DNA of 5,960 nucleotides from Acidobacteriota bacterium (GTDB lineage Bacteria > Acidobacteriota > Terriglobia > Terriglobales > Acidobacteriaceae). The stretch covers positions 1 to 5,960 of the forward strand of contig JAJXYW010000075.1 of the NCBI GenBank assembly GCA_021780415.1. The letters are read 5' to 3'. The notes under the pieces are model-generated. The model had not been told where the DNA came from. It saw only the letters and a list, made by a program, of their open reading frames with translations, and did no database searches. Shown here piece by piece: positions 1-5,960 of the stretch. Position 1 is the first letter of the stretch. Every line of letters starts with the position of its first letter. Position numbers and translations under genes: made by a program.

Positions 1-942
1 CGCCATGTCGTTGTCCGGCACCATCACCTTGCCGCCCGTCTGGTCCGCCAGCACGCCCAGCGCCAGGTTCGGCGTCGCCGCATCGTTCGCGTTCTTCACG
101 CCCTTCTCATACGCCTGATACTCAAACATCTTCGTCACTGTGTCGATCAGCACCGGCCCCACGCTGTACACCGCAATCTGCGCCTCGCGCAGGCTCCGCG
201 ACAGCTCTACAATCGTGCCAAAGAGCCGGTTCTGTTCCTTCTGCGAGTAGTAGCCCACATCCGGCCGCGTCAGCAGCGGCCATCCCGGCCCCAGCCAGAT
301 CAGCAGCTTCCGCCCCGGCTTCCGCGCCTCATTCTCCGCAATCGCCGTCAGTTGCTTCACAGAGAGTTGCAGCCGCTCCAGCTCGCCGTTGCCGCCCATC
401 ACCTGGCTCAGCGTCCTTATGTATGCATCAATCCCCTGCACTTCCTTGTCCACCGCGTTCCCATCCAGCGAGGGCTGAGGCTGCACGACGCGAATCTCCT
501 TGTCCGTCAGCAGAACCACCGTCACCGGCTGCTTCAGCCGCCCGCCATCCTTCAGCAGATACGCATCCAGCCCCCGCCGCATCTGCGCTACTTCCGAAAA
601 CGGCAGGTTCACCATATCCATCACCAGAATCACTTCCACCGGCGGCTGCGGCATCACCTGCACGCCATCGAACTTCTTGAACGAAAGAATCCTCTCCGGC
701 TTCCCGTTGTCCAGGAGCTTCAGGTCCCACGGCTGCAAGTCCATCACCGGCTTGCCCTGTGCGTCTGTCACTACCGCATTGATCTTGATCGCCCCGTCAC
801 GAATCACCAGCGTCCCCGGCTGCGCCCGCCTCTGCTTCAGCGCCGGATTCGGCGTCTCGGGCCCCACTCCGCTCTGCGCCACAATCTGCCCTCCGCCGCA
901 CACACACAGCGCCAACCCCAGCGCCCATCCCGCTCGCCCCAT
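1..942 (-). CDS. Secreted VWFA-related acidobacterial protein (TIGR03436-like), 3' end outside window
   Basis: Open from the left edge; 314 N-terminal residues are visible. Residues 1-23 look like a Sec signal peptide: an Arg near the start, a hydrophobic core (WALGLALCV) and likely cleavage near IVAQS. Residues 46-92 form an Ig-like lead-in typical of the family (VVTDAQGKPVMDLQPWDLKL). The VWFA-like core follows: strand VEVILVMDMVNLPF (102-115), then RKLLIWLGPGWP (211-222), AVYSVGPVL (257-265) and LGVLADQTGG (295-304). The metal-site motif DxSxS is not intact: the first Asp (D109) is kept but the serines are replaced (MDMVNLPF), as in many relatives. The molecular role of this family is unknown; an extracytoplasmic binding or scaffold role is inference. 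An in-frame TAA at 961-963 limits the start to the ATG at 948 or 942. I chose 942 because GGGAG then lies 6 nt upstream. Codons mostly end in G. Confidence 0.88.
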   Translation of the reverse strand, partial: MGRAGWALGLALCVCGGGQIVAQSGVGPETPNPALKQRRAQPGTLVIRDGAIKINAVVTDAQGKPVMDLQPWDLKLLDNGKPERILSFKKFDGVQVMPQPPVEVILVMDMVNLPFSEVAQMRRGLDAYLLKDGGRLKQPVTVVLLTDKEIRVVQPQPSLDGNAVDKEVQGIDAYIRTLSQVMGGNGELERLQLSVKQLTAIAENEARKPGRKLLIWLGPGWPLLTRPDVGYYSQKEQNRLFGTIVELSRSLREAQIAVYSVGPVLIDTVTKMFEYQAYEKGVKNANDAATPNLALGVLADQTGGKVMVPDNDMA

Positions 943-948
943 CCTCAT

Positions 949-953
949 CTCCC
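949..953 (-). promoter_or_regulatory. Ribosome binding site that decides the start of the left VWFA gene
   Basis: GGGAG on the minus strand touches the first ATG (948) but sits 6 nt from the second in-frame ATG (942). Only the second has normal Shine-Dalgarno spacing. Just upstream, TATCTATAAG (969-960) could be a -10 region, but I found no good -35. Confidence 0.5.
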
Positions 954-1040
954 GTAATGCTTATAGATAGGAACCGGAGTCCTCACAGAAGGTTGCATCC
1001 CTCCCATACCGCCCCGTCCTTCTCCCCCGCTCGCCCAGAT

Positions 1041-1082
1041 GCAACAAAAGGAGCTGCGCCGCGGTTCAACAGCCGGCGCAGC
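1041..1082 (-). terminator. Probable Rho-independent terminator of the methyltransferase gene
   Basis: On the minus strand a 9-bp perfect GC-rich stem (GCTGCGCCG at 1082-1074 pairing with CGGCGCAGC at 1061-1053) encloses a 12-nt loop. CTCCTTTTGTTG follows at once. It begins 22 nt after the methyltransferase TAG, as expected of an intrinsic terminator. The T-tract is interrupted, so efficiency may be moderate. If it works, the left VWFA gene needs its own promoter in 949-1040. Confidence 0.6.
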
Positions 1083-1104
1083 CCTCGTCTTGTCTCGCTT
1101 GTCC

Positions 1105-2130
1105 CTATGCCCGTCCCATCACAATCGTGTGCGGACTCATTGGAATCGGATGCCCGCTCACCTCCCGCAGCCCCGCTTCCTCGTACATCCCTCGCAGCTC
1201 GCTCAGCGGATAGGCATCGCCCGCAGGTGTCGTTGCAAGCATCGTCAGCGCAAACGCCGCTGGCATCGGCGGAGACACGCGATTCTCATCCGGCACAAAC
1301 TCCAGCGTTGCCACGCGCCCGCCCGCCTTCACCGCACCACGCACCTTCTTCAGCAGCCCCACGCACGTCGGCTTGTCAAAGTGATGCAGAAAGTTCGTCA
1401 GCAGCACCGCATCATACGGCCCGCCAAACTCCACTTCAAACGCGCTTCCCGGCAACATGTCATAGCGATCGTGCACGCCCGCCTTCTCCGCATTCTTCAG
1501 CGCCACTCGCAACACCGGTGCCCAGTCCAGTCCAGTCACATGTGCCTGCGGATTCTGCTTTGCAATCTCAATCCCGAACAGTCCATGTCCCGCCGCAATG
1601 TCCAGCACCCGCATCGGCCCCGTGTGTCCATCCAATACCACCTTGCCCAGCGGCGCTGCCATCGGCGCCATCATCGGCGCCATCGTCTCGGCAAACTGCA
1701 CCCACAGCGGATTCTCCGGCTCCACGCTCCCATCGCCGTCCAGCGTCGTCCGGCCCCGTCGAACAATCTCCGTCAGTTCCTTCATCGGATCGTTCAACGC
1801 CTGGTTGCCCAGAAACTGCGCAATCGTCGCCAGCGAAGACGGCGACCGCGGATCCAGAAACGCCGCGCTCGTCGGCGTATGCCGATAGCGCCCGTCCTCC
1901 TTCAACAGCACGCCGTGAATCACCAGGTAATCGCACAGGATGCGAATGCCCCGCTCCGACGCCTTGCAGTACCGCGCAATCGACACCACATCCCCCGGCC
2001 CGTCGCCCACCGCCGTAAACACATCCAGATCAATCGCCGCCTTCAGCGACGCCGTCTGCTGGTAAGCCTGCAACATGCCAAACACAACGGCCGGCGTCAC
2101 CGGCCCCTGCGCAGAGTGCCCATTTGCCAT
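1105..2130 (-). CDS. Class I SAM-dependent O-methyltransferase (plant-type OMT family)
   Basis: 341 residues, a normal family length. Residues about 15-92 form the N-terminal winged-helix/dimerisation domain (ML.AYQQTASLKAAIDLDVF; RILCDYLVIHGVL; YRHTPTSAAFL). The C-terminal Rossmann-type methyltransferase domain has SAM motif I VLDIAAGHGLFG (175-186), the acidic residue that usually binds the ribose in VTGLDW (D202), and YDAVLLTNFLHHFD (239-252), where H249 or H250 occupies the place of the catalytic His of plant-type enzymes. LLKKVRGAVKAGGRVATLEF (259-278) is the typical late strand-helix region. The enzyme should move a methyl group from S-adenosylmethionine to a hydroxyl (possibly C or N) of a small molecule in the cytoplasm. 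Its substrate cannot be read from the sequence and no biosynthetic partners are visible. The start is well supported by GAGGAGG 7 nt upstream. Codons mostly end in G. It is divergent from the large VWFA gene. Confidence 0.92.
   Translation of the reverse strand: MANGHSAQGPVTPAVVFGMLQAYQQTASLKAAIDLDVFTAVGDGPGDVVSIARYCKASERGIRILCDYLVIHGVLLKEDGRYRHTPTSAAFLDPRSPSSLATIAQFLGNQALNDPMKELTEIVRRGRTTLDGDGSVEPENPLWVQFAETMAPMMAPMAAPLGKVVLDGHTGPMRVLDIAAGHGLFGIEIAKQNPQAHVTGLDWAPVLRVALKNAEKAGVHDRYDMLPGSAFEVEFGGPYDAVLLTNFLHHFDKPTCVGLLKKVRGAVKAGGRVATLEFVPDENRVSPPMPAAFALTMLATTPAGDAYPLSELRGMYEEAGLREVSGHPIPMSPHTIVMGRA
1660..1683 (-). repeat. 12-bp perfect tandem duplication inside the methyltransferase gene
   Basis: ATGGCGCCGATG occurs twice back to back on the coding strand and encodes MAPM-MAPM (residues 150-157), followed by AAPLG. 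It lies in the helical linker before the SAM domain. From memory, relatives have a single M-A-P-x-M-A-P pattern there, so part of the repetition may be ancestral. The reading frame is kept. Confidence 0.85.
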
Positions 2131-2137
2131 GGGGAAA

Positions 2138-2144
2138 CCTCCTC
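2138..2144 (-). promoter_or_regulatory. Strong Shine-Dalgarno of the methyltransferase gene
   Basis: GAGGAGG on the minus strand lies 7 nt before the ATG at 2130. It is the best ribosome binding site in the window and fixes this start. Confidence 0.85.
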
Positions 2145-2199
2145 GTTCGCGCCGGGACGAGCTTAAAGGAGGGAGGGAAGCGCCGTCCTCGGGCCAACC

Positions 2200-2212
2200 G
2201 AGTGTATCACTC
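2200..2212 (-). promoter_or_regulatory. 13-bp dyad overlapping a possible extended -10 of the methyltransferase gene
   Basis: GAGTG-TAT-CACTC is a perfect 5+3+5 inverted repeat. Read on the minus strand it contains TG-A-TACACT, which resembles an extended -10 (TGn plus 4 of 6 matches to TATAAT). A start about 7 nt downstream would give a leader of roughly 64 nt. A repressor dimer bound here would cover the promoter; this is inference, and no regulator gene is present in the window. Confidence 0.3.
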
Positions 2213-2487
2213 CTTCCACACGTCTACGTTGCTAAACTCTTCGCTGCATACGAGTTCTTAAGCCGCCTTCTCCGCGCGGACTTTCGCCCGCCATCCCGCT
2301 AACTCAGTAACTCCTCCGAAGCTCTGGCACAAACTCTCTCCATTGCGCTAAACTGGCTGGCAAAACCATTTACCGGCGTACTCTCTGCCTCTTCAGTTGC
2401 GATCTGCGACACGGGAAAGCGTTCGCATCCTGGGCACAGTTGGCTGGCACTCTTCGCGAGACGTTCGGTGCTCTCGCTTACAGAAGC

Positions 2488-2491
2488 GGAG
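2488..2491 (+). promoter_or_regulatory. Ribosome binding site that decides the start of the large VWFA gene
   Basis: GGAG lies 4 nt before the ATG at 2496. The first residues after this ATG form a clean signal peptide. The longer reading from TTG at 2397 has no Shine-Dalgarno and would bury that signal 33 residues in, so 2496 is preferred. Confidence 0.6.
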
Positions 2492-2495
2492 AACC

Positions 2496-5426
2496 ATGAT
2501 TCCTCACCTCAAGGCTGGCTTGTGCTTCGGTCTCCTGCTGGCTGCATCGCTGCCTCCAGCGCCCGCCGAGCAGCCCCTCGAGCCTGCCAGCGTCTCCTCG
2601 CCCGCCGCAGACGAAGCAATGCAGCTCTACCTCGTCGTCCACGACAAGCACGACAGGCCCGTCCTTGACCTCAAGCCGGAAGATCTCGCCCTCACCGATG
2701 ATGGCTCGCCCGCAAAGCTCGACAACCTGCAGCTCGTCAACAGCAGAAAGCCGGCTACCAACCTCGTCACCTTCGTCTTCGATCCCTTCCCTCCCCTCAA
2801 AGACACTCACCCCAAAAAGCCCTCTGCAAAAATCGAGAATGCCCGCGACGCAGCGCTCAAGATTCTCTCCCTGCTCTCTGAGAGCGGCTTTCAATTCTCA
2901 GTCTTCAACATCGACTCCCGCCTCCACCTCCAGCAGGGATTCACCTCCGACCTCGCCGCCGTCGAAACCGCCATCAACGCAGCCACCGGTCCCGCCGCTG
3001 CCCGCGACAAGAAATCCGCCGCCAGGGCCGAGAAAGACCTCATCTCCGTCGCCCTCAGCGGAGTCGATGCCTCCGGCCGCCCAGTCTCCGCCCGCGAGCG
3101 CCTTCTCGCCCAGTCCTCCTACGCCGCGCTCCGCAACGCCACCCGCATCGCGCAGGACCGCCACATCTCTCCCTCGCTCTCCTCCCTCACCGCCCTCGTG
3201 CAGGCGCAGCAGGACATCAACCAGCGAAAAACCATCCTCTATCTCAGCGCCATGGACCAGGCAACCATCAATGACGTAGCCCGGCAGGCCATCGCCTCCA
3301 TCATCGGCTCGGCCAATCAGGCCGGCGTCAACATCGATGTCGTCGATTGCCTCTCGCTCGGCCCCCATGGATCGCGCATCAAGTTGCTGGATCCCAACAG
3401 CCAGGGTGCGCTCGTCGCCCTGAACACAATCTCCGTTGGGGGAGGAGGTTCCATTTCGATCCCGCCGGACGCAAGCGACCTCGAAGTCACGGAAGACGCG
3501 CCCGTCAACGCCGACCTCCAGCGCCTCGCCGTAGCCACCGGAGGCACCTACCTCAACGGCGATGGCCAGCGGAAATCCCTCCAGCAGATCACCGACGACA
3601 TGACCAGCTATTACCAGGCATCCTTCGTTCCAAAAATGAACGGATACGATGGCCGATTCCATCCGCTCGTCGTCAAGCCCGTCCGCACCGGCCTCAAAAT
3701 CCGCACCCAGACCGGCTATCTCGCCCTGCCCCCGCCCGCCGCCGACGGCAGCCGCCCTGAGCCCTTCGAGTTGCCGCTGTTAAAGTTCCTCAGCCAGGAG
3801 CCCCTGCCCGCGCAGCTCCCCTTCCGCGCCGCTGTCCTCGACCTCGGCTCCAGCGCCGACGGCAACCGCGGCGTGCTCGCCATCGAGCTCCCCGCCTCCA
3901 ACCTCTCCGTGGAGCGCGACGCCAATTCGTCCAGCTCTCTCGCCCACGTCACCATGATTGCCGAAATTAAGGATCAGACTGGCACCGTCGCCGCGCACTT
4001 CAGCTCCAACGCCCCGCAGCGCTTCACGCTCATCAGCGGCGCTGCCGGCAGCTCCCAGGTCATCTCCTTGCAGCGCCACTTCATCCTGCCCCCCGGCAAA
4101 TACACCCTCCAGGTTCTCCTCGTTGACACCGCCAGCGGCAAAGCCGGCGCGCAGAGCATCCCCTTCGAGATCGCCGCCAACACCGCCGCGCCCTCGCTCA
4201 GCAATCTCGTCCTCGTCCGCCGCTCCGATCCCGTCCCAGCCAACAGCGACGGCGCTGGCGATCCCCTCTTCACCGGCAAAGCCCGTGTCACCCCCAACAT
4301 CTCCGGCAGCTTGCCCTCCGGCGACTCCAATGCCGCCATCTTCTTCGCCGGCCACATCGACCCCCAGTCCTCGCAGCCCGCCCGGCTGCAGATCTCGGTC
4401 ATGCACGACGGCAACATCCTCGGCGGCAAACCCGCCATCGACCGCCAGGTCAGCGGAGAGGAATATTTCTCCTTCCTCACCGGTCTCGGCATCAATCACC
4501 CCACCGACGGCCCCTATCAGATTGAGGCGCTTCTCACTCAGGGCGGAAAAACTGCCACGTCCATCGCCAACTTCACCCTCTCCGGCACTGCCTCCGCCGA
4601 CGACGATCCGCCCGGTGCCTCGCCCTCCCTCGAGTCCGTTGCCCGGCCCGCGGGTCCCCTCGACATCAGCGTCTCCACCAATTCCGATCTCCGTCCTCCC
4701 GCCGCCGAGCTCAAGACCCTCCTCGCCGACGCCGCGGAGTTCGCCGCCAAGTACTGGGACTCCCTGCCGAACTTCACCTGCCAAGACGTCACCGAGCGCT
4801 TCGTCGGCGCTGCAGGCAGCTCCAAATGGGAGCACACCGATACCCTTACCGGCGAGCTCACCTACTACGACCATCAGGAGGACTGGCAGTTCCGCGAGTC
4901 CGAAAAGCACCACCGCAAAAGCCACGACAGCGCATCCGACACCGAGCAGGGCATCTCCTCTGCCGGCATCTTCGGCAGTGTCATTCGCGGCCTCTTCCGC
5001 CCCGCATCCAAAGCCGAAATTGAGTGGACGGAGTCCGGCACACTCGCCGGTGGCGTCGTCCAGGTCTTCAAGTATCGCGTCGCCAAGGAGAACTCCAACC
5101 TCAGCCTCCGCGTCGGCCCCACCGAGGTCATTACCGTCGGCTATCACGGCATGGTCTACATCGACAGCGCCACCCACAGCGTCCGCCGCATCACCGAGTC
5201 CGCCGACGACGTCCCCCGCACCTTTCCCATCCGCGCCGCACTCGTCACCGCCGACTACGACTACGTCGCCATCGGCGGCCAGCAGTACCTCGTTCCCATC
5301 GGCGCCCAGGTCATCCTACGCAAAGGCCGTCACGAGATGGACCTCAACCAGATCCGCTTCCGCAACTTCCATCGCTTCCGCACCTCGGCAAAGATCCTCT
5401 CCGTCGAACCCGAACCCCAGCACTGA
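2496..5426 (+). CDS. Large secreted VWFA-related acidobacterial protein with conserved C-terminal domain
   Basis: 976 residues. Signal peptide 1-24: Lys6, a hydrophobic stretch LCFGLLLAASL, and an APA cleavage motif before EQ. Residues about 44-411 match the VWFA-related family (TIGR03436): lead-in LVVHDKHDRPVLDLKPEDLA, core strand VTFVFDPFPPL (D96), KTILYLSAMD (from about 245), LAVATGG (344-350), SYYQASF (371-377), and the closing IRTQTGYLALP. The metal-site DxSxS is degenerate (DPFPP), so metal-dependent ligand binding is doubtful. About 412-705 is beta-rich and probably two Ig-like modules. After a Pro/Ser-rich linker, about 735-970 is a separate domain beginning AAKYWDSLPNFTCQ (LPNFTC at 757-762), with FGSVIRGLF, VVQVFKYRVA, YHGMVYIDSATHSVRRI and TADYDYVAIGGQQYLVP. 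I recall this domain from other acidobacterial secreted proteins, but no function is established. Codons almost all end in C. Likely extracytoplasmic; biochemical role unknown. Confidence 0.92.
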   Translation: MIPHLKAGLCFGLLLAASLPPAPAEQPLEPASVSSPAADEAMQLYLVVHDKHDRPVLDLKPEDLALTDDGSPAKLDNLQLVNSRKPATNLVTFVFDPFPPLKDTHPKKPSAKIENARDAALKILSLLSESGFQFSVFNIDSRLHLQQGFTSDLAAVETAINAATGPAAARDKKSAARAEKDLISVALSGVDASGRPVSARERLLAQSSYAALRNATRIAQDRHISPSLSSLTALVQAQQDINQRKTILYLSAMDQATINDVARQAIASIIGSANQAGVNIDVVDCLSLGPHGSRIKLLDPNSQGALVALNTISVGGGGSISIPPDASDLEVTEDAPVNADLQRLAVATGGTYLNGDGQRKSLQQITDDMTSYYQASFVPKMNGYDGRFHPLVVKPVRTGLKIRTQTGYLALPPPAADGSRPEPFELPLLKFLSQEPLPAQLPFRAAVLDLGSSADGNRGVLAIELPASNLSVERDANSSSSLAHVTMIAEIKDQTGTVAAHFSSNAPQRFTLISGAAGSSQVISLQRHFILPPGKYTLQVLLVDTASGKAGAQSIPFEIAANTAAPSLSNLVLVRRSDPVPANSDGAGDPLFTGKARVTPNISGSLPSGDSNAAIFFAGHIDPQSSQPARLQISVMHDGNILGGKPAIDRQVSGEEYFSFLTGLGINHPTDGPYQIEALLTQGGKTATSIANFTLSGTASADDDPPGASPSLESVARPAGPLDISVSTNSDLRPPAAELKTLLADAAEFAAKYWDSLPNFTCQDVTERFVGAAGSSKWEHTDTLTGELTYYDHQEDWQFRESEKHHRKSHDSASDTEQGISSAGIFGSVIRGLFRPASKAEIEWTESGTLAGGVVQVFKYRVAKENSNLSLRVGPTEVITVGYHGMVYIDSATHSVRRITESADDVPRTFPIRAALVTADYDYVAIGGQQYLVPIGAQVILRKGRHEMDLNQIRFRNFHRFRTSAKILSVEPEPQH

Positions 5427-5431
5427 CCCCG

Positions 5432-5493
5432 CCACGGACCGTGGGTGCCCCATCTTCGCCGATGCGCGCAGTCTGCGCAGCGGCTAATTTGGG
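5432..5493. repeat. Structured intergenic element: short palindrome plus nested hairpin
   Basis: CCACGG-A-CCGTGG (5432-5444) is a perfect palindrome starting 6 nt after the large gene's stop codon. It runs straight into a second fold: CCCA (5449-5452) pairs with TGGG (5490-5493), GCCG (5458-5461) with CGGC (5481-5484), and TGCGC (5463-5467) with GCGCA (5475-5479). The inner arm can also fold as GCGCAG-T-CTGCGC. No T-run follows, so this is not a classic terminator. The GTGGGTGCCCCATCTTCGC start resembles a motif I recall between genes in several acidobacterial genomes, so a dispersed intergenic repeat is possible. The folding is seen; the repeat status is unverified. Confidence 0.45.
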
Positions 5494-5882
5494 AATCCTC
5501 AAACCTCACCCCCGCCAGCTCCGATCACCCCGCTGTCTTCCCGTCAGGCCCTTGTCGGCAAAATATTCTCTATCTCCCTCATTCCAAACACAATTTTCCC
5601 TGCACCGTTTTGCGTATTAATTCCAGCAAACGCGCACAATAGAAGCAGTCATGAAAAACCGCGCCCTCCAACCCGTCGCCCAGCAGGATTCCATCGGGCA
5701 AGCCCTGTCCATCCGGTGTCCGGTTCTAAATCTCAGGCAAGCGCCCGGTCCGTACCCCCAAGAAATACCCCACCCCCTGCAATATTTTTCTTTTCCACAA
5801 TTTCATTGCATATTTTTGTCCGGACCGATTCATCTTTTCTTCGCTTTTTTTGCCATCCACTCCGCCCCAACCGACCTTCTGT

Positions 5883-5907
5883 CTGCATTCAATATCCATT
5901 GAATCAG
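5883..5907 (-). terminator. Weak hairpin just after the right-edge minus-strand gene
   Basis: On the minus strand CTG-ATTCAAT-GGAT-ATTGAAT-G-CAG forms a 10-bp stem with a 4-nt loop and one bulged G, starting 4 nt after the TAA of the edge gene. The stem is AT-rich and no T-run follows. It may end the transcript or protect its 3' end, but could be chance. Confidence 0.25.
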
Positions 5908-5911
5908 CAAC

Positions 5912-5960
5912 TTACAGGCCAGCCGCCTCCATCAGCCGAGTCGTCGAAACCCCCTCCACC
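5912..5960 (-). CDS. Probable C-terminal end of an unidentified gene, 5' part outside window
   Basis: The minus-strand frame reads VEGVSTTRLMEAAGL and ends in TAA at 5914-5912. The other two minus frames give low-complexity or quickly stopped peptides. The codons (GTG, GAG, GGG, TCG, ACG, CTG, GCG) show the same G-ending bias as the other minus-strand genes. The peptide suits a C-terminal amphipathic helix. A 'G-[VI]-S-T-T' run followed by a helix occurs near the end of some cytidylyltransferase-fold enzymes, but 15 residues are far too few to assign a product. Confidence 0.45.
   Translation of the reverse strand, partial: VEGVSTTRLMEAAGL

Larger units (their letters stand above)
2131..2495. 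other. Divergent intergenic promoter region
   Basis: 365 bp between the divergent methyltransferase and large VWFA genes. It must carry promoters for both directions. For the minus direction the best candidate is TGATACACT at 2209-2201 (extended -10, no good -35). For the plus direction the only pair seen is TTGCGC (2343-2348) with CATTTA (2367-2372) 18 bp on, which is weak. An in-frame upstream TTG at 2397 exists for the plus gene, but nothing supports its use. No RNA gene or riboswitch fold was recognised. Confidence 0.5.
5427..5911. other. 485-bp non-coding region between convergent genes, with AT-rich core
   Basis: No convincing gene on either strand. It holds a structured element at 5432-5493, then ordinary sequence, then an AT-rich block: 5781-5850 is 30% GC (21 of 70), far below the flanking genes. 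That block has several T-runs, including T7 at 5845-5851, and the near-repeat ATATTTTT at 5782-5789 and 5810-5817. A gapped dyad lies at 5606-5613 and 5626-5632 (CGTTTTGC / GCAAACG, one bulged base). The T-runs have no GC-rich stem directly before them, so I do not call them terminators. Confidence 0.6.

Noticed and set aside
352..970. Plus-strand frames at 352-957 and 500-970
   Set aside because: Antisense shadows of the left VWFA gene, whose minus frame shows family motifs throughout.
957..2166. Two long plus-strand frames (957-2018 and 1039-2166) opposite the methyltransferase
   Set aside because: Low-complexity Pro/Ser/Arg/His/Gln-rich products caused by codon bias; the minus strand carries a clear methyltransferase.
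2446..2464. Sigma-54-like promoter (TGGCACTCTTCGC)
   Set aside because: The GG to GC spacing is 8 nt, not the required 10, so the -24/-12 geometry fails.
2397..2495. Longer N-terminus of the large VWFA gene from TTG at 2397
   Set aside because: No ribosome binding site, and it would place the signal peptide internally; ATG 2496 has GGAG upstream.
3780..5177. Long minus-strand frame (465 codons) opposite the large VWFA gene
   Set aside because: Gly/Glu/Ala/Val/Asp-rich shadow of the plus gene; no recognisable motif, while the plus strand encodes family-conserved sequence.
3958..5487. Long plus-strand frame (509 codons) overlapping the large VWFA gene
   Set aside because: The product is almost only Pro, Ser, Ala, Thr and Arg, as expected from reading C-ending GC-rich codons one base out of frame; there are no domains and no ribosome binding site.
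5746..5827. 7-bp inverted repeat CGGTCCG / CGGACCG
   Set aside because: The arms are 68 bp apart and GC-rich; likely chance in this base composition.
5651..5902. Possible 83-residue small protein (MKNRALQPV...)
   Set aside because: No good Shine-Dalgarno. Only the first 20 or so codons resemble local genes; the rest runs through the AT-rich block without domain or codon bias. A decayed gene start is possible but unsupported.

Overview
The window looks like chromosomal DNA of a high-GC acidobacterium (class Terriglobia; genera such as Granulicella, Terriglobus or Edaphobacter would fit, but the genus cannot be fixed from sequence alone). The main evidence is two separate genes whose products match the 'VWFA-related Acidobacterial domain' family (TIGR03436), which is greatly expanded in that phylum. 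No mobile element, CRISPR array, tRNA or rRNA gene was seen.

Layout: (1) positions 1-942, minus strand: 5' part of a secreted VWFA-related protein gene, cut by the left window edge. (2) 943-1104: short intergenic gap with a probable Rho-independent terminator for the next gene. (3) 1105-2130, minus strand: complete class I SAM-dependent O-methyltransferase of the plant-OMT/hydroxyneurosporene-OMT type. (4) 2131-2495: divergent promoter region, with a 13-bp perfect dyad on a possible extended -10 of the methyltransferase gene. (5) 2496-5426, plus strand: 976-residue secreted protein with a degenerate VWFA domain, a beta-rich middle and a C-terminal domain of unknown function. (6) 5427-5911: a 485-bp non-coding stretch with a nested hairpin just after the stop codon and an AT-rich core. 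(7) 5912-5960, minus strand: probable last 15 codons of a gene entering from the right.

No pathway links these genes visibly. Both VWFA proteins carry export signals and should act outside the cytoplasm, while the methyltransferase is cytoplasmic. The methyltransferase and the 976-residue protein are divergently transcribed and could share regulation. The terminator argues against a tight methyltransferase-VWFA operon.

The strongest general signal is compositional. Third codon positions are mostly G in minus-strand genes and almost all C in the plus-strand gene, so the plus strand is C-rich whatever the coding direction. This suggests strand-specific replication bias with the minus strand leading. 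I did not find convincing evidence of a new multi-gene system; the best candidates for follow-up are the conserved C-terminal domain of the large protein and the structured element behind it.
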